From contig NZ_JAAIWM010000001.1 in the NCBI RefSeq assembly GCF_011008845.1, positions 682,001 through 746,000 on the forward strand: a stretch of DNA of 64,000 nucleotides, read 5' to 3'. The translations under genes and the position numbers were made by a program. Source of the DNA: Bacillus mesophilus (lineage in GTDB: Bacteria > Bacillota > Bacilli > Bacillales > SA4). The notes beneath the pieces were generated by a model. That model was not told the DNA's origin, did no database searches, and saw only the letters and a program-made list of their open reading frames with translations. Shown piece after piece: positions 35,718 through 44,000 of the stretch. Each line of letters opens with the position of its first letter. Positions within the stretch are counted from its first letter, which is position 1.

Positions 35718-36074
35718 TTAGAAACCAGGACCAAATCCTGGGAATCCTCCATAACCTGGTCCGCCGAATCCTGGTGTTGGCGCTCCGTATCCACCATAAC
35801 CTGCGCCTGGTGTTCCGTATCCACCAAAGCCTACTCCCGGTGCTGCTGGGTAACCGTATCCGCCAAAGCCAGGTCCTGGTGCACCTGGATAACCGTAACC
35901 ACCAAAGCCAGGTCCTGGTCCGTATCCTGGATAATCTGGTCCGTCCAGTAATTCTCCTCCTAAGAACCCTAATCCTGCTCCTATTAGTCCAGTTGTAAGA
36001 GGACCACCTAATCCGCCAAAACCAATGTGTCTCTGTTGTGGTTGTACTGGTGCACGATAAGCATTTCTATACAT
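35718..36074 (-). CDS. Glycine/tyrosine/proline-rich low-complexity protein, probable spore coat or surface component
   Basis: A 118-residue protein. The first 45 residues carry a short hydrophobic Gly-rich region (GPLTTGLIGAGLGFLGGELL). The remainder is built of repeats such as PGPGFGGYGYPGAP and GFGGYGTPG. No charged residues appear after the DGPDYPG junction. This composition resembles Gly/Tyr-rich coat and crust proteins. A mother-cell-type promoter match upstream supports a spore role. ATG 36074 with AAAGGGGAAC. Family not identified. Confidence 0.7.
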   Translation of the reverse strand: MYRNAYRAPVQPQQRHIGFGGLGGPLTTGLIGAGLGFLGGELLDGPDYPGYGPGPGFGGYGYPGAPGPGFGGYGYPAAPGVGFGGYGTPGAGYGGYGAPTPGFGGPGYGGFPGFGPGF

Positions 36075-36122
36075 TGAACAGTTCCCCTTTCATTTCTAAA
36101 CCCAATTTGTTTTACAACACTA

Positions 36123-36149
36123 CAGCCTATGATTAGTAAGATAAATGGT
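36123..36149 (-). promoter_or_regulatory. Putative sigma-K promoter of the Gly-rich protein gene
   Basis: On the minus strand AC (36149-36148), 16 bp, CATAGGCTG (36131-36123), against consensus AC-N16-CATANNNTA (one mismatch at the end). Two GGCATAC(A/G)CC direct repeats lie further upstream. Confidence 0.4.
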
Positions 36150-36362
36150 TTGGGCGTATGCCTTAGATTTAAAATGATTAGGTGTATGCCTACTAATTTT
36201 CTACCTTGTTCTCAAGATTTTTTATTTTAGATAGGTGTTGTTATAATAAATAAAAGGCTTGTAAAATTTATTATGACTACAGCCAAAAAATAAAATCTGT
36301 TAAAGAGTGTATCACACCAGTTTTCGTATCATCTTTAATAGAACAAAAAAGGAAACAATCAA

Positions 36363-37253
36363 ATGATAGATAAATTAAAAATTCAATTTCCTAGCTTGCG
36401 TGTACAAGATTCACTCTCTCTTCAGGAGCAATATGAATATTATAGATTGGAAAACGGGCTATACCTTTCAATCCTAAAGGATGAGTTAACCGAAAATGAC
36501 CGTACTCTGCTTTCGGTTTTTCTTACTCCTATTTCTACAAGTAATCAAAACCAATCTCCACAGCAAACACTTTGGAAAAATATCTTTCTTAATAATGATG
36601 TAACTACCATACAATCTTTATCTCAACAATACGATGAGAATAGTATGTTTAGACTTATTCACTTCTATATCCAAACAGAGGTAGATCGTATTCCTTTTGA
36701 AGAAGCTGTCTCCTCTCTTTCACTTATTGAACCATTGGTTATTTGGATAGGGCCAAATAGTGGTGTAATTGTGGAACAAATTAAACAAGACATGATTCAA
36801 TTAGAAGAACTCATTGACCTACAAAATGCAATAACCACTGATTTTTATACAGATTTGTATTTTTATATAGGTGCGACTTTTTCAGTATCTAATTCCATCC
36901 ATGACCAATACAACTGGGAAACACGTTGTTTTCAGCTCTCAAAATTAAAAATCAAAAATAAGAACATATATCGATTTTATGAAACGATTCCATACGTTTT
37001 GTTAAAGGAAACTAGTGAAGACACTACATATAAAATTGAGAGCTTGGTAAAGGATTTTTCTGCTGAAGATTTACAATCCATCAAGGTGTATATTGAAAAT
37101 GGTTTAAATGTTTCATTGGCAGCAAAAAAGTTGTTCATGCATCGCAATAGCCTGCAGTATAGGGTAGATAAATTTATTGATAAAACAGGAGTAGATATTA
37201 AGTCATTTGATGGTGCGCTTGTCATTTACTTAGCCATTATCAGCCAAAATTAG
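36363..37253 (+). CDS. PucR/CdaR-type transcriptional regulator beside msmX
   Basis: A 296-residue regulator with a C-terminal PucR-type helix-turn-helix (about 235-292). The characteristic segment is LNVSLAAKKLFMHRNSLQYR (recognition helix, near 250-270), then VDKFIDKTGVDI. The N-terminal 230 residues form an unrecognised sensor region. Like B. subtilis yxkF it sits directly upstream of msmX and may control it. The ATG at 36363 has a weak AAAGGAAAC site. Confidence 0.8.
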   Translation: MIDKLKIQFPSLRVQDSLSLQEQYEYYRLENGLYLSILKDELTENDRTLLSVFLTPISTSNQNQSPQQTLWKNIFLNNDVTTIQSLSQQYDENSMFRLIHFYIQTEVDRIPFEEAVSSLSLIEPLVIWIGPNSGVIVEQIKQDMIQLEELIDLQNAITTDFYTDLYFYIGATFSVSNSIHDQYNWETRCFQLSKLKIKNKNIYRFYETIPYVLLKETSEDTTYKIESLVKDFSAEDLQSIKVYIENGLNVSLAAKKLFMHRNSLQYRVDKFIDKTGVDIKSFDGALVIYLAIISQN

Positions 37254-37376
37254 GGGCAATTTGTATACATGCCCAAAATGTAAGCGCATTTTTTGTGCAC
37301 TATTCACGTTTTCTATAAGAATCCCCTAGGTTACAATAAGGACAAGAAATTGATTAAGTTAGGGAGGATTCACAAA

Positions 37377-38474
37377 ATGGCAGAACTTCGTTTAGAAAAT
37401 ATCTATAAAATTTATGATAATAAAGTAACAGCAGTAACTGACTTTAATCTTCATATTCAGGATAAAGAATTTATCGTATTCGTAGGTCCTTCAGGTTGTG
37501 GTAAGTCGACTACATTACGTATGATCGCAGGTTTAGAGGAAATTTCAAAAGGTGACTTCTTCATTGATGAGCGTCGTGTAAACGATGTAGCTCCTAAAGA
37601 TCGTGATATCGCGATGGTTTTCCAAAACTATGCTCTATATCCTCATATGAACGTATATGATAATATGGCATTTGGTCTTAAGCTTCGTAAAATACCTAAG
37701 CCTGAGATTGAACGTCGCGTTCAAGAAGCTGCAAAGATCTTAGGTCTTGAGCAATATTTAGATCGTAAGCCAAAGGCACTTTCTGGTGGACAACGTCAGC
37801 GTGTTGCTTTAGGACGTGCAATCGTTCGTGATGCAAAAGTATTCTTAATGGATGAGCCTTTATCAAACTTAGATGCTAAGCTTCGTGTACAAATGCGTGC
37901 AGAAATCACAAAACTTCATAACAGACTTCAAACTACTACAATCTACGTAACTCATGACCAAACAGAAGCAATGACTATGGCTACGCGTCTTGTTGTTATG
38001 AAAGATGGTATTATTCAACAGGTTGGAGCTCCTAAAGATGTGTATGAGAAGCCTGAAAACATCTTTGTTGGTGGCTTTATCGGTTCTCCAGCAATGAACT
38101 TCTTTGAAGGAACTCTTACTGATGGAGCATTTAAAATCGGCGAAGTAAGTGTCAAAGTTCCAGAAGGAAAAATGAAAACACTTCGTGAACAAGGATATGT
38201 AAATAAAGAGGTTGTACTAGGGATTCGTCCGGAAGACATTCATGACGAGCCTGTCTTCATCCAATCTTCTCAAGAAACAGCAATTACGGCTACAATCGAA
38301 GTTGCTGAATTAATGGGTGCTGAAACTATGCTATATTCTACTATTGCAGGTACTAGCTTTGTTGCACGTGTTGACTCACGTACAGATATTAAGCCTAACC
38401 AAAGTATTGAATTAGCTTTAGATATGAACAAATCTCATTTCTTTGATAAAGAGTCTGAACTACGCATTAGATAA
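37377..38474 (+). CDS. msmX: MsmX, shared ATPase for sugar ABC importers
   Basis: A 365-residue ATPase that energises several carbohydrate ABC importers. Walker A is VGPSGCGKSTT near residue 40, Q-loop FQNYALYPHMNV, signature LSGGQRQRVALGRA near 135, Walker B VFLMDEPLSNLDAKL, and switch VTHDQTEA. The C-terminal TOBE domain (about 240-365) is complete. ATG 37377 (AGGGAGGAT upstream) gives MAELRLENIYK, the normal start; the longer reading to 37293 is rejected. Its terminator has been split by an insertion sequence. Confidence 0.95.
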   Translation: MAELRLENIYKIYDNKVTAVTDFNLHIQDKEFIVFVGPSGCGKSTTLRMIAGLEEISKGDFFIDERRVNDVAPKDRDIAMVFQNYALYPHMNVYDNMAFGLKLRKIPKPEIERRVQEAAKILGLEQYLDRKPKALSGGQRQRVALGRAIVRDAKVFLMDEPLSNLDAKLRVQMRAEITKLHNRLQTTTIYVTHDQTEAMTMATRLVVMKDGIIQQVGAPKDVYEKPENIFVGGFIGSPAMNFFEGTLTDGAFKIGEVSVKVPEGKMKTLREQGYVNKEVVLGIRPEDIHDEPVFIQSSQETAITATIEVAELMGAETMLYSTIAGTSFVARVDSRTDIKPNQSIELALDMNKSHFFDKESELRIR

Positions 38475-38491
38475 TAAAAATAGCCCATAAT

Positions 38492-39089
38492 GGGGCTGTT
38501 GACAATCTGATAGGAAATTTGAAAACCTGTGTAGAATTTATTCTATACAGGTTTTTTATTTGGAGGGAATTTCTTATGATGGGTCGTAAAGATGATTATC
38601 AAAGCAAAATGGAGTTTATTGATTTAAATACCTTTGTTCCTTAGAATCATATTCTTCGCCAAATTAATGAAAAAATCGATTTTTCTTTTATATACAACAA
38701 AATGGAAATGTATTAGAAATGCTTTGGAAAGACTGCAACTAGGAGAACCATTTCTCGTCCGATTGCACATGAATTATTAGAAGAAAATATACAGAGGGCA
38801 AAAACAAAGGAATACAAACTTGTTCAAAAATTAAGAAGAGTTTGGTGTGAAGGTTCCTTTGGAACTATGAAAATTAAACACAACCTTTATAAAACCTATA
38901 AAAGTGGCATTGAAAAAATTCATGAGCAATGTCTCTTTTCGGCGTTTGCATTAAACCTTAAGCGAATGATAAAGGTGATGAATTAGTATCAAAAAGTTGA
39001 AAATAAAGACGGTATAAACCAATGAACATCAAGAAGAAAGGCAAAATGGGGAGGGAGCATTGCTCCCTCCCCATTTTGTCAACAGCCCC
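38492..39089 (+). mobile_element. Internally deleted IS1182-type insertion element
   Basis: 598 bp bounded by perfect 14-bp terminal inverted repeats GGGGCTGTTGACAA (38492-38505) and TTGTCAACAGCCCC (39076-39089), with a 4-bp TAAT target duplication on both sides. The remains of a transposase lie inside. Strong hairpins lie at both ends (38524-38558 and 39042-39078), which could insulate the element from passing transcription. A full element would be about three times longer, so this copy cannot move by itself but may be mobilised in trans. Confidence 0.88.
38576..38986 (+). pseudogene. IS1182-family transposase remnant
   Basis: Begins with a proper TGGAGGG site and ATG, reads MGRKDDYQSKMEFIDLNTFVP, then a TAG, then NHILRQINEKIDFSFIY. 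The middle, including most of the DDE catalytic core, is gone. The C-terminal part (38768-38986) reads KLRRVWCEGSFGTMKIKHNL and then FALNLKRMIKVMN to a stop, typical of the C-terminal E-containing motif of IS1182/IS4-like transposases. Stops and a large deletion make it inactive. Confidence 0.85.
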
Positions 39090-39104
39090 TAATGGGCTAT
39101 TTTT

Positions 39105-39347
39105 TTATTCTTGTATAAAGATTACTTGCTCCGTTTGACAATGATTACAATATAATAGGTGTGCACATTGATGTTGTTGAAGGGTTTGTTCATATCCATC
39201 TATCTTCTTCATACCATCAATCTCCATATAGGGACTATAATCATCAAAATAATCAATTACCCTCCCCTTATCCTCCATTACACTTTGACACTGTTTACAA
39301 GTGGTTTCAGAGGATTCAAATCCATTACATATCGGACATATTCCCAT
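39105..39347 (-). CDS. Small zinc-ribbon protein
   Basis: An 80-residue protein with two paired cysteine motifs: CPICNG...CKQC near the N-terminus and HLLYCNHC near the C-terminus, which together could bind zinc. Between them is the acidic YFDDYSPYMEIDGM. ATG 39347 follows AAAGGAATG. I recall conserved homologues in Bacillus without function. It is convergent with msmX; the stop lies in the shared terminator. Confidence 0.78.
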   Translation of the reverse strand: MGICPICNGFESSETTCKQCQSVMEDKGRVIDYFDDYSPYMEIDGMKKIDGYEQTLQQHQCAHLLYCNHCQTEQVIFIQE

Positions 39348-39507
39348 TTGTTATCATTCCTTTTTACATTTTAAAAATTTTTAAGTATAATTTTGTTTAT
39401 TTTACAGATGATATTATTAACAACTTAATTATTTAGTTTCACGGTTCTTCTTTGATATTATGACCCAAAGACGTGAAACGAATTAGAAAAAAAAGTTCAA
39501 AAAAAAC

Positions 39508-39536
39508 GAATAGAAATTCAAAAATGAAACATAATA
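39508..39536 (+). promoter_or_regulatory. Putative sigma-G promoter of the SASP gene
   Basis: GAATA (39508-39512), 17 bp, CATAATA (39530-39536) matches the forespore sigma-G pattern GHATR-N17/18-CATNHTA. Expected start near 39543, giving a leader of about 135 nt before the SASP start codon. Confidence 0.65.
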
Positions 39537-39588
39537 AAAATGTAAACAAAACAAAGCAATTCATTACACACACTTCATTACTAATTAT

Positions 39589-39652
39589 TGGGTTAGAGCC
39601 TGGCGGCGACGGACATGCTCCGTATCTGGTTCAATTCCAGCTAACCCAACCA
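39589..39652 (+). ncRNA. tRNA-like mini-cloverleaf in the SASP mRNA leader
   Basis: A 64-base segment folds like a shrunken tRNA. The acceptor helix is TGGGTTAG/CTAACCCA (39589-39596 with 39641-39648). A D-arm-like GCC-TGGC-GGC follows at 39598-39607. The anticodon-arm-like ACGGA-CATGC-TCCGT is at 39609-39623. The T-arm is CTGG-TTCAATT-CCAG (39626-39640), with the canonical GTTCAANYC loop, directly abutting the acceptor strand. An unpaired A is followed by encoded CCA (39650-39652). It is too short for a normal tRNA (no 7-base anticodon loop). It lies between a sigma-G promoter and the SASP start codon. Confidence 0.5.
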
Positions 39653-39677
39653 AAATCTATTGAGGAGTGATTACATC

Positions 39678-39884
39678 ATGGCAAGCAACAACTCAAACCA
39701 ACTTTTAGTACCTGGAGTAGAACAAGCACTAGATCAAATGAAGTATGAGATCGCTAACGAGTTTGGTGTAAACTTAGGAGCAGATACTACTTCTCGTGCA
39801 AACGGTTCTGTAGGTGGAGAAATCACTAAGCGTTTAGTATCTATGGCTGAACAACAACTTGGTGGATCTTTCCAACAACGTTAA
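39678..39884 (+). CDS. Alpha/beta-type small acid-soluble spore protein
   Basis: A DNA-saturating spore protein of 68 residues made in the forespore. The germination protease site is visible as KYEIANEFG (cleavage after the first A, near residue 28), and the second conserved block [18 protein letters not shown] near the end. ATG 39678 follows TGAGGAGTGATT. It has a sigma-G-like promoter and a tRNA-like leader element upstream, and its own terminator. Confidence 0.95.
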   Translation: MASNNSNQLLVPGVEQALDQMKYEIANEFGVNLGADTTSRANGSVGGEITKRLVSMAEQQLGGSFQQR

Positions 39885-39905
39885 TTAAAACTTAATAACA
39901 TGGCT

Positions 39906-39937
39906 AAAATCCCAAGCTTTCATGCTTGGGATTTTCT
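39906..39937 (+). terminator. Terminator of the SASP gene
   Basis: AAAATCCCAAGC/GCTTGGGATTTT with a 6-base loop. Confidence 0.93.
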
Positions 39938-39967
39938 TTTGACCAAAAAGGAGGTTAACCTTTAATA

Positions 39968-41290
39968 ATGAAAAAATGTGTACTCGTCTTTTTCTTAATA
40001 GGGTCATTAGTTCATATCCCCCCTCAACCTTTAGTAAAGGCTGAAAACCTACCTAGTGTAAAAAACGTTATTTTATTAATAGGTGATGGTATGGGTATTC
40101 ATTACACTTCTTCCTATCGTTATCTTAAAGATTCTTCACAAACAACAGAAGTTGAAAAAACCGTTTTTGACCCTTATCTCGTAGGACAACAAATGACATA
40201 TCCTAATGACCCAGATGAAAATATTACAAATTCAGCAGCAGCTGGTACTGCATTAGCAACTGGAATTAAAACCTATAATAATGCTATTTCAGTCGATCAT
40301 AATGGTAAATACTTACAAACTGTTCTAGAAGCTGCGAAAGAACTTGGAATGGCAACTGGTATTGTTGCCACAGCAGAAATCACGCATGCTACTCCTGCTG
40401 CTTTTGGCGCTCACAATAAGCATCGTGAAAATATGATTGATATTGCCGATGATTATTTTGATGAAGAGATTAAAGGGAAACATAAAATCGATGTCATCCT
40501 AGGTGGTGGCAGAAAATACTTTGAACGTGAGGACCGAAATCTCGTTGAAGAATTTAAAAATGATGGATTTTCGTATGTTAAAAATACAAAAGAATTGACC
40601 ACAGATCAGAATGAACAAATAATAGGACTTTTTGCAAAAGAGGGTCTACCCAAAATGTTCGATCGTAATGCTACTATACCCTCACTAGAAATAATGACAA
40701 GTTCAGCAATTGAAAGATTAAATAAAAATGATCAAGGATTCTTTCTTATGGTAGAGGGAAGTCAAATTGATTGGGCAGGGCACGATCAGGATATTGTATC
40801 TGCCATGAGTGAAATTGAGGATTTCGAAAAAGCGTTTAAAGCGGCCATAGAATTTGGAAAGAAAGATCAACATACATTAGTGATTGCTACCGCTGATCAC
40901 TCAACTGGTGGTTATACAATGGGAGCAAACGGTATTTATAATTGGCATCCCAGTTCTATAAAAGCAGCAAAACGAACACCTGATTTTATTGCTGAATCTA
41001 TAGCAAGTGGCACCGATGTTGAAAAGGCTCTAAGATCATATATTAAGATGCCGTTAACACAAGATGAAATACATTCTGTTAAAATGGCAGCGGAAACTCA
41101 TGATATAAAATTAATTGATGATTCAATAGAAGAAATCTTTAATTTACGAACAAATACAGGCTGGACTACAGAAGGTCACACAGGAGTTGATGTCCCCGTT
41201 TACGCATACGGACCTTCCTCTGAGAAGCTAAGAGGACAAATCAATAACACTGATATTGCTTCACTTATATTTGAAGTGCTCAAAAACTAG
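39968..41290 (+). CDS. phoA: Secreted alkaline phosphatase
   Basis: A 440-residue phosphomonoesterase exported by a signal peptide (residues 1-25, MKKCVLVFFLIGSLV..., cleavage likely after VKA). Metal and active-site motifs: LIGDGMG (near 38), the nucleophilic serine region ITNSAAAGTALATG (near 88), GGGRKYFERE, QIDWAGHD, and ATADHSTGG (near 306), with a final histidine in TEGHTGVDVP. The ATG at 39968 has an ideal AAAGGAGGTTAACC. Several paralogues exist in Bacillus, so the symbol is generic. Neighbour to a phosphonate-type transporter. Confidence 0.9.
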   Translation: MKKCVLVFFLIGSLVHIPPQPLVKAENLPSVKNVILLIGDGMGIHYTSSYRYLKDSSQTTEVEKTVFDPYLVGQQMTYPNDPDENITNSAAAGTALATGIKTYNNAISVDHNGKYLQTVLEAAKELGMATGIVATAEITHATPAAFGAHNKHRENMIDIADDYFDEEIKGKHKIDVILGGGRKYFEREDRNLVEEFKNDGFSYVKNTKELTTDQNEQIIGLFAKEGLPKMFDRNATIPSLEIMTSSAIERLNKNDQGFFLMVEGSQIDWAGHDQDIVSAMSEIEDFEKAFKAAIEFGKKDQHTLVIATADHSTGGYTMGANGIYNWHPSSIKAAKRTPDFIAESIASGTDVEKALRSYIKMPLTQDEIHSVKMAAETHDIKLIDDSIEEIFNLRTNTGWTTEGHTGVDVPVYAYGPSSEKLRGQINNTDIASLIFEVLKN

Positions 41291-41301
41291 GTTAAATAGA
41301 A

Positions 41302-41401
41302 GGCTGTGTTAAACTTTGTTATTGATTTTCGTTACAGGACACTCGCGTCCTTCCACTTCAATCAACAGTGCTAAATATCAACACTATTCTTTAACACAGC
41401 C
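41302..41401. repeat. Dispersed repeat family B, deleted copy with terminal inverted repeats
   Basis: 100 bp bounded by perfect 12-bp inverted repeats GGCTGTGTTAAA and TTTAACACAGCC. The inside keeps only the ends of the family B palindrome (TTGATTTTCGTTACAGGACACTCG and TTCCACTTCAATCAAC); the GC-rich core seen at 22028-22168 is missing. MITE-like size. Confidence 0.7.
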
Positions 41402-41466
41402 AAATAAATAAAGAGAAAAACGAAGTCCCAAGCAAAGGTTTTTTGGGGCTTTGAAAGAGCTCACAA

Positions 41467-41502
41467 AAAAGGTGTTAATTCCAGGGAATTAACACCTTTT
41501 AC
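41467..41502. terminator. Bidirectional terminator between phoA and the phn operon
   Basis: AAAAGGTGTTAATTCC/GGAATTAACACCTTTT, 16-bp stem with minimal loop and A/T tails on both sides. Confidence 0.92.
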
Positions 41503-41508
41503 TATATT

Positions 41509-42297
41509 TTAAACGATCTTCTTTCTAACCTTAGCACTGATTACGTCCATGATGGTTACTACCACAATAATGATAATCAGGATCATACCAACATTCTCCC
41601 AATTACGCTGCATCGATGCAATAATTAGTGGAGCACCTATTCCACCTGCACCTACTACTCCGAGAATGGTCGAGGAACGAACATCAATTTCATAACGATA
41701 CATCGCATAGTTTGAGAATTCAGGGATTACTTGTGGAATAACACCATACCACATAACCTGTATTCGGTTCGCACCATTAGCCTTTAATGCTTCAATTACC
41801 TTCATATCAATGGCTTCGATTACTTCAGAATACAGTTTCCCTAGCATTCCAATCGAGCTAATTCCTACTGCTAATACACCAGCAAAAGGTCCCATACCTA
41901 CTGCAGCAACAAATATAATTGCTAGCATTACTTCTGGGAAAGCACGAATTCCATTCAGAATTGATTTCCCTAAGCCTGATACTTTTGACATATTTCTAGC
42001 AGCTAAAAATCCGAAAGGAATGGCTAGAACAGTCGCTATTAAGGTACCTGCATAAGCGATTGCTAATGTTTCAAACATATAATAAAGATATTCTGGAACT
42101 TTAGCTAGTACAGCTGGATCAAAGAACGGATCCCAGAAAAGACGTCTAAAAATTACAGCTGGACTAAGTGACGACCCACGATAGGTAAGGTCTGTCATGG
42201 TTAAAGCAACATAATATAAATAGATTAATACAAGAGATATAAGGATAAGTTTCCACCATTTTTTCTTTGGTGGTCTGACTTCTCTAACGCTACTCAT
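41509..42297 (-). CDS. phnE: Phosphonate-type ABC transporter permease (second)
   Basis: A 262-residue permease with about six membrane helices (first at 15-33). The EAA-loop region reads VIEALKANGANRIQVMWYGVIPQVIPEF (about 165-190), and the family block DVRSSTILGVVGAGGIG follows. Last gene of phnD-phnC-phnE-phnE. The reading starts one base pair after the previous stop region (42297 shared), implying coupling. Together with the other permease it forms a heterodimeric channel. Confidence 0.9.
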   Translation of the reverse strand: MSSVREVRPPKKKWWKLILISLVLIYLYYVALTMTDLTYRGSSLSPAVIFRRLFWDPFFDPAVLAKVPEYLYYMFETLAIAYAGTLIATVLAIPFGFLAARNMSKVSGLGKSILNGIRAFPEVMLAIIFVAAVGMGPFAGVLAVGISSIGMLGKLYSEVIEAIDMKVIEALKANGANRIQVMWYGVIPQVIPEFSNYAMYRYEIDVRSSTILGVVGAGGIGAPLIIASMQRNWENVGMILIIIIVVVTIMDVISAKVRKKIV

Positions 42298-43106
42298 TAA
42301 ACTAATCGCTCCCTTACCCGGTTACTTACAAAATCAATGATTGTAACCGCTATAAACGTCATGATAACAATCGTTGATACGTTACCAAAGTTAAAAAGCG
42401 CTAATTGGTTCTTTAAAATTAATCCGATACCACCAGCTCCAACAAACCCTAATACTACTGATGCACGAACGTTAATCTCTAAAACATAAAGAGCATATGA
42501 AACATAATGAGGTAGTATTTGTGGCATAACGCCGTACCAGATAACTTGAACAATATTTCCACCAGTAGCACGGATCGCTTCTAGTGGATTAGGATCAATA
42601 GCCTCTATCGTTTCACTGATTAATTTAGCTAGAATCCCAAGCGAGAAAATAAATAAAGCGACTACCCCAGCTAATGCACCAATTCCAATGAAAGCTACTA
42701 AAATTACAGCTAATATAAGTTCAGGGATTGTTCTTAGGATATTTAGAAAAAATCTAACCGCTGTATAAAATCCTTTTTTTGTATTAATGTTTGAAGCTGC
42801 TAAGAAACTTAATGGAAGAGCAAAAATAGCAGATAGTGACGCACTTAAAAGAGCGATATTCCAAGTCTCGATTAAGCTTGTCAATACTCTATTCACATAT
42901 CCCCAGTTAGGAGGATATAAATCATCAACTATGAAACTGAAAACTATTGGCATCCCTACAATAACACGATTAGGGTATGCCTCAGTAAAGTAAGCTGAGA
43001 AGAGATAAAAGCCGACGATTACTAACAAAATATTAGTTGTAACCATCTTTGTACGCCTAGGGAATAATGGAATTTTTTTATTCTGTGGCAGTGGCTGCTT
43101 CGTCAT
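42297..43106 (-). CDS. phnE: Phosphonate-type ABC transporter permease (first)
   Basis: A 269-residue permease, homologous to the next gene. EAA region LEAIRATGGNIVQVIWYGVMPQILPHY, and block NVRASVVLGFVGAGGIGL. The ATG at 43106 has GGGAGTG upstream and overlaps the end of phnC by 29 bases. About six membrane helices. Confidence 0.9.
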   Translation of the reverse strand: MTKQPLPQNKKIPLFPRRTKMVTTNILLVIVGFYLFSAYFTEAYPNRVIVGMPIVFSFIVDDLYPPNWGYVNRVLTSLIETWNIALLSASLSAIFALPLSFLAASNINTKKGFYTAVRFFLNILRTIPELILAVILVAFIGIGALAGVVALFIFSLGILAKLISETIEAIDPNPLEAIRATGGNIVQVIWYGVMPQILPHYVSYALYVLEINVRASVVLGFVGAGGIGLILKNQLALFNFGNVSTIVIMTFIAVTIIDFVSNRVRERLV

Positions 43107-43875
43107 TGCTCACACTCCCACGTAAATCATCTTCTTTAATTTTTCTGCCGTATATTTGTTCAAAAGTTTCTTCTGTTACAGTTGAAACAGGTCCATCAAA
43201 TACAATTTCCCCATCTCTCATACCAATAATTCGATCCGCATACTCCATTGCCATATCAATAAAGTGAAGGTTTACAATCGTTGTAATTCCATCTTCCTTA
43301 TTAATCTTCTTTAAGTCCTTCATAACAATGTGTGATGTAGGTGGGTCAAGACTCGCAACTGGCTCATCTGCAAGAATATACTTTGGCTGTTGTGAAAGAG
43401 CACGAGCAATACTTACACGCTGCTGTTGTCCACCACTTAATTGGTCTGCTCTAGAATATGCCTTAGCACCAATTCCTACACGATCTAAGCTTCTTAAAGC
43501 AAGTTCCTTATCTTCATGAGAGAATAATCCTAAAATACTTTTTAGAGTTCCAATATATGCTAAACGTCCAGTTAACACATTACGTAAAACTGACATTCTA
43601 TTAACAAGGTTATAGTTTTGGAATATCATTCCAATATTTTTTCTTAATTCCTTTAGTTCACGATCTTTAAATTTTAAAGAATCTTTGCCATCTATTAATA
43701 ACTCTCCATCAGTAGGTTTAACCAATTGATTAATACTTCTGATAAAAGTGGATTTTCCAGCGCCAGATAAACCAACAACTACAATAAACTCACCAGGATG
43801 AATCGTTACATTGATGTTTTTTAAGCCTTGATGACCATTTGGATAAGTTAATGAAACATTCTTGAATTCAATCAT
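43078..43875 (-). CDS. phnC: Phosphonate-type ABC transporter ATPase
   Basis: A 265-residue ATPase. Walker [13 protein letters not shown] near residue 37, Q-loop FQNYNLV, signature [16 protein letters not shown] near 146, Walker [17 protein letters not shown], switch VNLHFIDMA. The sequence is close to PhnC of phosphonate/phosphite/phosphate importers. ATG 43875 follows AAGGAGTAATG. The last 30 codons overlap the permease. Confidence 0.92.
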   Translation of the reverse strand: MIEFKNVSLTYPNGHQGLKNINVTIHPGEFIVVVGLSGAGKSTFIRSINQLVKPTDGELLIDGKDSLKFKDRELKELRKNIGMIFQNYNLVNRMSVLRNVLTGRLAYIGTLKSILGLFSHEDKELALRSLDRVGIGAKAYSRADQLSGGQQQRVSIARALSQQPKYILADEPVASLDPPTSHIVMKDLKKINKEDGITTIVNLHFIDMAMEYADRIIGMRDGEIVFDGPVSTVTEETFEQIYGRKIKEDDLRGSVSNDEAATATE

Positions 43876-44000
43876 CTCATTACTCCTTTAATAATAAATA
43901 AGGTGGAAACCACCTGTGTAACCGTATACTTTAATCGGGAAAAAAAGAGAGAAGATGACTCTCCTCCCTTTTGAGATAGACAAAAAAATTAATTTATATT

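Larger units (their letters stand above)
38480..39106. terminator. msmX terminator interrupted by an insertion element
   Basis: AATAGCCCATAAT at 38479-38491 and TAATGGGCTATTTTTTT at 39090-39107 together rebuild AATAGCCCA-TAAT-GGGCTATT plus a T-run, an ordinary terminator whose TAAT became duplicated around the insertion. It probably also served the convergent zinc-ribbon gene. Confidence 0.85.

Noticed and set aside
35654..35998. 114-codon plus-strand reading opposite the Gly-rich gene
   Set aside because: Repetitive antisense of the Gly/Pro codons; the minus-strand gene has the ribosome-binding site, promoter match and terminator.
39473..39670. 65-codon reading upstream of the SASP gene
   Set aside because: GTG start without a ribosome-binding site, Lys/Asn-rich from A-rich DNA, and it runs across the sigma-G promoter and the tRNA-like fold.
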